Shown here piece after piece: positions 5,346-7,029 of a stretch of DNA of 7,029 nucleotides. The stretch is from Planctomycetota bacterium (GTDB taxonomy: Bacteria > Planctomycetota > UBA1135). The stretch's first letter is position 1. Every line of letters begins with the position of its first letter. The stretch is taken from positions 1-7,029 of the forward strand of contig JAQWRF010000098.1 in the NCBI GenBank assembly GCA_029243845.1, given 5' to 3'. Below the pieces are notes generated by a model. It was not told the origin of the DNA and made no database searches. It saw only the letters and a program-made list of their open reading frames with translations. The translations under genes and the position numbers were made by a program.

Positions 5346-6317
5346 ATGTCCCAATTTTTAGTCGCAGCACTTTATAAATTTGTCAGCCTCTCTGATACCG
5401 ATGTACTTCGTGATCGGATATTAGAGGTATGCCGTACTAATAGAGTCAACGGCACGATATTGCTGGCAGCCGAAGGTATCAACGGCACGATTGCCGGGCA
5501 CCCCGACAGCATTGATACCGTCCTTAACTTTATAAAAAGTGACGCGCGCTTTGCAGAGATAGAAGTTAAATTTGCCGCTTCCCAAACGTCGCCGTTTCAT
5601 CGTATTAAGGTGCGTCTGAAAAAAGAGATTGTTTCGATGGGTGTCGAAGGGCTCGACCCGAAGCAGGTCGTCGGAACCTACGTAGATCCACATGACTGGA
5701 ACGCTTTAATGCAAGATCCCGACGTGTTGGTTATTGATACGCGTAACGACTATGAGGTTGCGATAGGCACCTTTAAGGGCGCGAAAAACCCGGGCCTTCA
5801 AAGCTTTCGAGCATTCCCCGACTGGCTACGTGAAGAAATGAAAACCCGCGACCAGCCCAAGGTAGCCATGTTTTGTACCGGCGGTATTCGCTGTGAAAAG
5901 TCGACCGCTTTCTTGAAGAATGAAGGAATTGACGAAGTCTTCCATCTCAAGGGAGGCATCCTGAAGTATCTAGAAACCGTTCCTGAAGCAGAATCGGAAT
6001 GGGAAGGTGAATGCTTTGTTTTCGACCAAAGAGTTTCTGTAACGCATGGTCTTAAAGAAGGCACCTTCACTTTATGTTGGGCGTGCCGCAATCCAATCAA
6101 CGAGCAAGATCGAGAAAACTCTGAGTTTCAAGATGGGGTGAGCTGCCCGCATTGTTTTTTACAAACGACTCCAGAACAAAAAGCGAGTTTTGCTGAGCGT
6201 ATCAAGCAGATAAATTTGGCACGCGATAGGGGCGCAGAACACATACGCGACGACTCTACTTCTTTAGCATCAAGTGCGCGGTGCGCGTCACCAAAAAACG
6301 CGGCGTCAAGCGACTAA
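5346..6317 (+). CDS. trhO: tRNA uridine-34 hydroxylase TrhO (YceA-type rhodanese-domain protein)
   Basis: TrhO uses oxygen to hydroxylate U34 in the anticodon of certain tRNAs, giving 5-hydroxyuridine, the precursor of wobble modifications; it acts in the cytoplasm. From the chosen start it has 323 residues. The N-terminal domain carries the family's AAEGINGT signature and a PFHRIKVRLKKEIV stretch. The rhodanese domain has DTRNDYEV and the active-site loop CTGGIRCEKS with Cys177. A C-terminal CxxC pair (244/247 and 267/270) looks like a metal-binding site, a feature of one branch of the family. I prefer ATG 5346 because MSQFLVAALYKF matches where the family begins; ATG 5313 would add 11 residues of unlikely leader. 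Neither has a Shine-Dalgarno sequence. The last 25 or so residues, Ser/Ala-rich, lie beyond the conserved fold and are coded in DNA overlapping the opposite-strand dehydrogenase. It follows the peptidase by 93 bases and seems functionally unrelated to the kinase cassette. Confidence 0.95.
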   Translation: MSQFLVAALYKFVSLSDTDVLRDRILEVCRTNRVNGTILLAAEGINGTIAGHPDSIDTVLNFIKSDARFAEIEVKFAASQTSPFHRIKVRLKKEIVSMGVEGLDPKQVVGTYVDPHDWNALMQDPDVLVIDTRNDYEVAIGTFKGAKNPGLQSFRAFPDWLREEMKTRDQPKVAMFCTGGIRCEKSTAFLKNEGIDEVFHLKGGILKYLETVPEAESEWEGECFVFDQRVSVTHGLKEGTFTLCWACRNPINEQDRENSEFQDGVSCPHCFLQTTPEQKASFAERIKQINLARDRGAEHIRDDSTSLASSARCASPKNAASSD

Positions 6318-7029
6318 GAAAGATTAACAAGCGGTGTTTGAAGCCATGTATATAAACAGCGCGCTTGCCTAAGCAATTTAAACTTTTCAAAACCACTAGC
6401 CGTGGGTCATCTAGTTTGGGGAAAGACGATTCTGAACCGGCCACCGCATGAAATTCAGTATCGGTGCTACCGGGGCAAACGGCCAGTACATCGATACCGC
6501 TGCCTTCAAGTTCACTGCCGAGCGCTTCGCTAAACATTAAATCGAAAGATTTAGTCGCACCGTAAACGCTCATGAATGGGGTAGGTTGAAATCCAGCCAC
6601 ACTCGCAAGATTGATGATGCCAGCCGTGTCGCGATTTTTTAATTTAGCGAGTAATGCATGCGTGAGTAATACGGGTACTTCGCAATTTAATCGCACCATG
6701 TCACGCAGCGCTGAATATTCATTTTCAGCAAAGGGCTTCTTGATGCCAAAGCCCGCATTGTTGACTAGCAACCCGATGTCTTTATCTTGGCAAGCCCCCA
6801 GTAACGACTCAATCGCATCCGTCGCTGTTAAATCAAGCGCCAAGCATTCGATTTCAACCTGATGATTGCTCATTAACTCACTAGCTAGCTCTGAAAGTCG
6901 GTCTAAGCGGCGCGCCACAATGAGTACATTCAGCCCACGCTCAGCTAATTGGCGGGTGTAATGCTCTCCGAGGCCTGCAGAGGCCCCTGTGACAATGGCC
7001 CATGGACCGTAAGTGGACTCAAAATTCAT
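6256..7029 (-). CDS. Short-chain dehydrogenase/reductase (classical SDR), NADP-type
   Basis: This 257-residue protein is a classical SDR, which interconverts an alcohol and a ketone or aldehyde (or a related bond) using NAD(P)H in the cytoplasm. The Rossmann nucleotide motif TGASAGLG is at 14-21, with Arg40-Arg41 after the second strand suggesting preference for NADP(H). Asp66 follows the third strand, NNAG is at 90-93, and the catalytic set is Asn115, Ser143, Tyr156 and Lys160. PGSTDTEF follows the active site, as usual. The length is normal and the motif spacing intact, so it should be active. The basic, hydrophobic C-terminus (IFLSRLTPRF) could associate with membrane, but that is speculative. 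The ATG is the last three bases of the window, so upstream signals and a possible longer N-terminus cannot be seen; the family-typical distance to the glycine motif supports this start. Its 3' end overlaps trhO by 62 bases on the other strand. The substrate is unknown. Confidence 0.93.
   Translation of the reverse strand: MNFESTYGPWAIVTGASAGLGEHYTRQLAERGLNVLIVARRLDRLSELASELMSNHQVEIECLALDLTATDAIESLLGACQDKDIGLLVNNAGFGIKKPFAENEYSALRDMVRLNCEVPVLLTHALLAKLKNRDTAGIINLASVAGFQPTPFMSVYGATKSFDLMFSEALGSELEGSGIDVLAVCPGSTDTEFHAVAGSESSFPKLDDPRLVVLKSLNCLGKRAVYIHGFKHRLLIFLSRLTPRFLVTRTAHLMLKK

Overview
The window looks like a bacterial chromosome segment of middling G+C, most likely from a Gram-negative bacterium. 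A gammaproteobacterium is my best guess, but I cannot fix the taxon from the sequence. The reasons are a membrane-anchored Hanks kinase with an external TPR region, an exported M16 (pitrilysin-family) peptidase, and a TrhO-type rhodanese of the C-terminal CxxC...CxxC kind. No RNA gene, CRISPR array, insertion sequence or attachment site is visible. Coding density is high and no gene-free stretch exceeds about 130 bases. Shine-Dalgarno sequences are weak or absent in front of all five starts whose upstream DNA can be read.

Region 1 (about 1-3654, + strand) is the interesting part. It holds two tandem, divergent sigma-70/ECF-like proteins (130-876 and 1002-1667), followed by a transmembrane serine/threonine kinase (1657-3654) that overlaps the second sigma-like gene by 11 bases. 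The two sigma-like proteins share ungapped signatures with each other, so they look like old tandem duplicates. One has seven extra residues inside its DNA-binding helix-turn-helix. The layout recalls the EcfP/PknT (ECF43-type) arrangement, where a Hanks kinase activates its sigma factor by phosphorylation. Here there are two candidate sigma partners.

Region 2 (3675-5252, + strand) follows the kinase after 20 bases. It encodes an M16 metallopeptidase with a complete HxxEH-x76-E zinc site, a signal-peptide-like N-terminus and an unusual C-terminal TPR tail. A perfect TATAAT lies seven bases ahead of its ATG, so it may also be transcribed as a leaderless mRNA. The kinase's outer part and the peptidase would both sit outside the cytoplasm and both carry TPR-like helices, so a sensing partnership is plausible but is inference.

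Region 3 (5346-7029) is housekeeping or metabolic: trhO (tRNA U34 hydroxylase) on the + strand, and a short-chain dehydrogenase on the - strand whose ATG falls exactly at the window edge. These two genes are convergent and overlap tail-to-tail by 62 bases.

The suggested working model is an envelope signal sensed by the kinase's TPR region, then phosphorylation of one or both sigma-like proteins, then a transcriptional response. The M16-TPR peptidase would act as a co-encoded sensor, effector or target.
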